Source: Deltaproteobacteria bacterium HGW-Deltaproteobacteria-19
Lineage (GTDB): Bacteria; Desulfobacterota; Syntrophia; Syntrophales; PHBD01
Length of the DNA: 64,000 nt
NCBI GenBank assembly: GCA_002841865.1
Contig: PHBD01000007.1
Span: 82,726 to 146,725 of the forward strand
Direction: 5' to 3'
A program made the translations under genes and the position numbers. A model generated the notes under the pieces. That model saw nothing but the letters and a program-made list of their open reading frames with translations. It ran no database searches and had not been told where the DNA came from. Positions 60,957 to 64,000 of the stretch are shown piece after piece (the stretch's first letter is position 1; the number at the start of each line of letters is the position of its first letter).

Positions 60957-62243
60957 ATGCCGCAACCAGTGGATAAACAAACGGATTTTCTCATCAAGGC
61001 CGTCAGCCCGTCGCTCTTCACCGCAGTACGCTATCCCGACCTGATCGTCGCCCTTCTGATCGCCAACCTCCTGTCGCCGAAGCTCTGGGAACTGGCCGGC
61101 CGGATCCGTTCCGGCGGGGGCGGCCCCGGCGGCGTCGAGTCGTCCATGAAGAAGCTCCACAAATTCGTGAACAGGAACTTCTACCATACCAAATCGATCG
61201 AATTCTTCCGGATCTGGGGACTTTACGAGCGCGAGGCGATCACGGACCCCGACGAGCTGTTCAGCAGCGACCGGGCCATGTCCATCATCAAAAAGGGAAT
61301 GGAGGTCATCCGGGACCCGGCCGTCGAGCTCCTGAACGAACTGATCGACAACGGCGCCGCCCCCCGATACGTCTACCCGACCGTGGACGTGATCCTGGCA
61401 TACGGCCGGTTTCTGAAGGACATGAAGACACACCCGCTGGGCATGACCTCCTGCCTCGACGAATGCGTGCTCATCGCCTCCCTGGCCCTGGCCTCGGGCT
61501 CCTGCAGGATGGAGGATGTCGTCTTCGTGGGATCTCCGCTGCACTACACGCTCTATCTTTTCCCGGACGACGGTGGATACATGTTCAACGCCAAAAGGGA
61601 GTTTTTCAGCAGGCCGGCGTGGCTCGAACTCACGGGCGGCGACCGCGAACGCTCCAGCCGCATGTTCCTTGAGAGGCTCTACATCTGCGACCGGATCATC
61701 ACGCCCTTCGGGTACTGCGTGTTCCCGGACGGCCCCGCGACCATCCCCCCCGGGCGCATGGCGGAGGTGGCGGAGCGGATCGCCCTCTTCCTCTCCGCGC
61801 ATCCGAAGGAGATCTCCCAGGCGCTGGAGACCTCCCGGCGGGCGGGGGCCCCCGGCCCCGACGGCGCGGAGTGCATCGACACCGCGCTGCCGATGGGGCG
61901 CGAGGCCATCGAGGCCGCGATCCTCCGCGGGACGACGCCAGACCGCGATGTCTCCGTATTGGACGCGGCGCTGTACGCCTTCCGGCACCCCCTCGTCAGG
62001 GAGCCTGCGCTGTACAGGGAAGCGGCCATGAGGGGATTCAAGTCCTTCATCCTGTCCGGGGGCGTATCCTGCGTCGAAGACGCGCAGGAGATTGCCGACG
62101 GCATCGCCGGCCGGGAATCCATTTACGGCCCCACCTCCCGCATCGCCATGCCTGATGAAGTCCTGGCCTTCGATACGGCAAACGACGAGGAGAGGGACCT
62201 GCTCGTGGAAACACTCCTCCGGCACTCCCGGCCCACGCCATAG
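60957..62243 (+). CDS. Hypothetical protein with possible transglutaminase-like core
   Basis: MPQPVDKQTDFLIKAVSPSLFTAVRYPDLIVALLIANLLSPKLWEL...GMTSCLDECVLIASLALASGSCRMEDVVFVGSPLHYTLYLFPDDGGYMFNAKREF. Confidence 0.65.
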   Translation: MPQPVDKQTDFLIKAVSPSLFTAVRYPDLIVALLIANLLSPKLWELAGRIRSGGGGPGGVESSMKKLHKFVNRNFYHTKSIEFFRIWGLYEREAITDPDELFSSDRAMSIIKKGMEVIRDPAVELLNELIDNGAAPRYVYPTVDVILAYGRFLKDMKTHPLGMTSCLDECVLIASLALASGSCRMEDVVFVGSPLHYTLYLFPDDGGYMFNAKREFFSRPAWLELTGGDRERSSRMFLERLYICDRIITPFGYCVFPDGPATIPPGRMAEVAERIALFLSAHPKEISQALETSRRAGAPGPDGAECIDTALPMGREAIEAAILRGTTPDRDVSVLDAALYAFRHPLVREPALYREAAMRGFKSFILSGGVSCVEDAQEIADGIAGRESIYGPTSRIAMPDEVLAFDTANDEERDLLVETLLRHSRPTP

Positions 62244-62399
62244 GCCGCGGCGTTTTTCAACCTCCTTTACCAGCTCATGACCTGCGCCGTTGTCCGCTTA
62301 CCGCGTTCCCAGGCCATCACGGATTGTTTTGAGTTGCACACCGGGCAGAATCCCTTTATATTTAAATCGTTCCCCACGAGCCCCACGGAGGTGGGCAAA

Positions 62400-64000
62400 A
62401 TGAATGTCCGGCAGTCCCTTTTTCGGCACCTCCGCAGCCCCCTCGTTTCCGCAAGCGGTCCGGTTGAGAACCCGGCGACATTCCGGGAAGAGCTCAACAA
62501 CCAGTGCGGCAGGATCATCCTGTTCGTCGCCCTGATCACAACCTTTGCCTGGCTCGCCTACATCCCGATCGATCAGAGGCTCTACCCCCATGAGCCGTTC
62601 ATCATCGTGCTCCGGATCGGCCTGTCCGTGGTCGGCCTCGCGATTCTGATCCTGCAGGGCTTCCGGCAATTCGATCGATACAACCTGCTCTTCCTCTGCA
62701 TCCTCAGCGCCTATGTCGGGATCGCCACGGGACTGATCACCGGGCTGACCAGGGCCGATCCCGCCTACCTCGGCGGCTATCTCTTCGTGCTTACGCTGCT
62801 CGCCCTGGTACCGATCCCCCTGTGGACCGCCTGGTCCATTCTGGCCGTTTCCCTCGCGGCTTTTTTCACCACAGGATTCGCCGGCGGCATGCATTTCGAC
62901 TCCGACCGTGCGCGCTACAGCCTGAACGACCTGCTGATCGCGGCGTTCATCGTGGCTTTTTTCATTTTCCTGCTCAACCGGCTGCGCTTCAGGAGCTGGG
63001 AAAAATCGAAACAGATCGGGCAGCAAAACGAGACACTCCAGGCGGACAAAGCAAGGATCGACGACCTGCTTCACGACCTGAGACTCTCGGAAACAAAGTA
63101 TCGCAAGCTCTTCGATCACTCGCCGACGGGCATCTTCCTCGCCACGGCCGAGGGAACGGTGCTCGCGGCGAACCGGGCGATGCTGGAGTCCCTGAAATTC
63201 GAATCGGTCGATGCGCTCAACGCCGCGGGCCTCCCGAACCTGTACATCGACCGGATGGACCAGACCGCCCTCTGGGAAAGGGTGCAGGAAGGACCCGTGT
63301 CGGGATACGAGACCGTCCTCCAACGGGCCGACGGCGCTCGGATTCCCGTTTCCATCAGCGCCTTCCTGGTGTCCGACGAATCGGGAGAGGCACCCTTCCT
63401 GGAAGGCACGATCGAGGACATTACCGAACGCAGGCGTGCGGAGGAGGAAAAACGGGAATCCGAAGAGGCGCTGCGCCGGAGCGAGGAAAAGTACCGTCTC
63501 CTCACCGAGAACAGCGGAGACGTCATCTGGACGGTGGACCCGGAATTCCGTTTCACCTACGTGAGCCCCTCGATCAAGAAACTGCGGGGCGTGGACCCCG
63601 AGGAGGCGGTAAACGAACAGGCAGCGGATACGATGTCCCCCGAATCGCTCGAGGCCATCTTCAGCGCATACAATCGCCACCTCGCCGAAATCGAGCGGGG
63701 CGGCAACCCGACCGTGCGGGTGGAAGTCGAGCAATACCGCAAGGACGGTTCAAGCGTGTGGGTCGAGGCCTCCGTCAGAACCATGCGGGACGGCGAAGGA
63801 CGGATGACGGGCTTCGTGGGTGTTTCCCGGGACATCTCCGAGCGCAGGCAGGTGGAGGCGGCACTCCGGGACTCGGAGCGGCGGTTGGCGGACATCATCG
63901 ATTTTCTCCCCATCGCCACGATGGTCATCGACCGCGAGGGCCGGGTCACCGCCTGGAACCGGGCGATGGAAGCGATCACGGGCGTAAAGAGGGAGGATAT
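62400..64000 (+). CDS. PAS-domain sensor protein with N-terminal membrane region, cut by window edge
   Basis: ATG at 62400; MNVRQSLFRHLRSPLVSASGPVENPATFREELNNQCGRIILFVALITTFAWLAYIPIDQRLYPHEPF, several TM segments, then PAS/PAC repeats (YRKLFDHSPTGIFLATAEGTVLAANRAM; YRLLTENSGDVIWTVDPEF). No stop before 64000, so the output domain is not visible. Confidence 0.88.
   Translation, partial: MNVRQSLFRHLRSPLVSASGPVENPATFREELNNQCGRIILFVALITTFAWLAYIPIDQRLYPHEPFIIVLRIGLSVVGLAILILQGFRQFDRYNLLFLCILSAYVGIATGLITGLTRADPAYLGGYLFVLTLLALVPIPLWTAWSILAVSLAAFFTTGFAGGMHFDSDRARYSLNDLLIAAFIVAFFIFLLNRLRFRSWEKSKQIGQQNETLQADKARIDDLLHDLRLSETKYRKLFDHSPTGIFLATAEGTVLAANRAMLESLKFESVDALNAAGLPNLYIDRMDQTALWERVQEGPVSGYETVLQRADGARIPVSISAFLVSDESGEAPFLEGTIEDITERRRAEEEKRESEEALRRSEEKYRLLTENSGDVIWTVDPEFRFTYVSPSIKKLRGVDPEEAVNEQAADTMSPESLEAIFSAYNRHLAEIERGGNPTVRVEVEQYRKDGSSVWVEASVRTMRDGEGRMTGFVGVSRDISERRQVEAALRDSERRLADIIDFLPIATMVIDREGRVTAWNRAMEAITGVKRED

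Overview
The window is a GC-rich bacterial chromosome segment. Its gene content (acyl-CoA metabolism, 2-hydroxyacyl-CoA dehydratase family, selenium-metabolism genes, class III CoA-transferases) suggests a Syntrophus/Syntrophobacterales-like anaerobic deltaproteobacterium; that lineage call is inference. I support about 50 protein-coding genes. They include xerC (cut by the left edge), a DUF151 nuclease-like gene, miaB, NAD-dependent ligA, acylphosphatase, ubiE/menG, a two-partner secretion pair next to an autotransporter, and signalling proteins (class III cyclase, PAS-GGDEF-EAL, and a PAS-containing protein cut by the right edge). No rRNA, tRNA or CRISPR array was recognised. The strongest observations are: (1) a secreted solute-binding domain fused to a cytidine-deaminase fold whose zinc ligands and catalytic Glu all appear replaced (3079-4260); (2) a TetR / enoyl-CoA hydratase / BrnQ-type transporter / CaiB-type CoA-transferase locus with three near-identical putative operators; (3) an eight-gene selenium-associated cluster (48219-55103) behind an AT-rich promoter and a LysR-style T-N11-A palindrome; (4) a compositionally distinct insert (about 43.1-47.2 kb) with two tiny lysine-rich proteins and two proteins of unknown family; (5) a K+ channel gene broken by one in-frame TAG and a CoA-transferase gene broken by a frameshift plus apparent internal deletion; (6) a ~119 bp MITE-like element abutting a stop codon, and two hairpins sharing the same 15-nt core.
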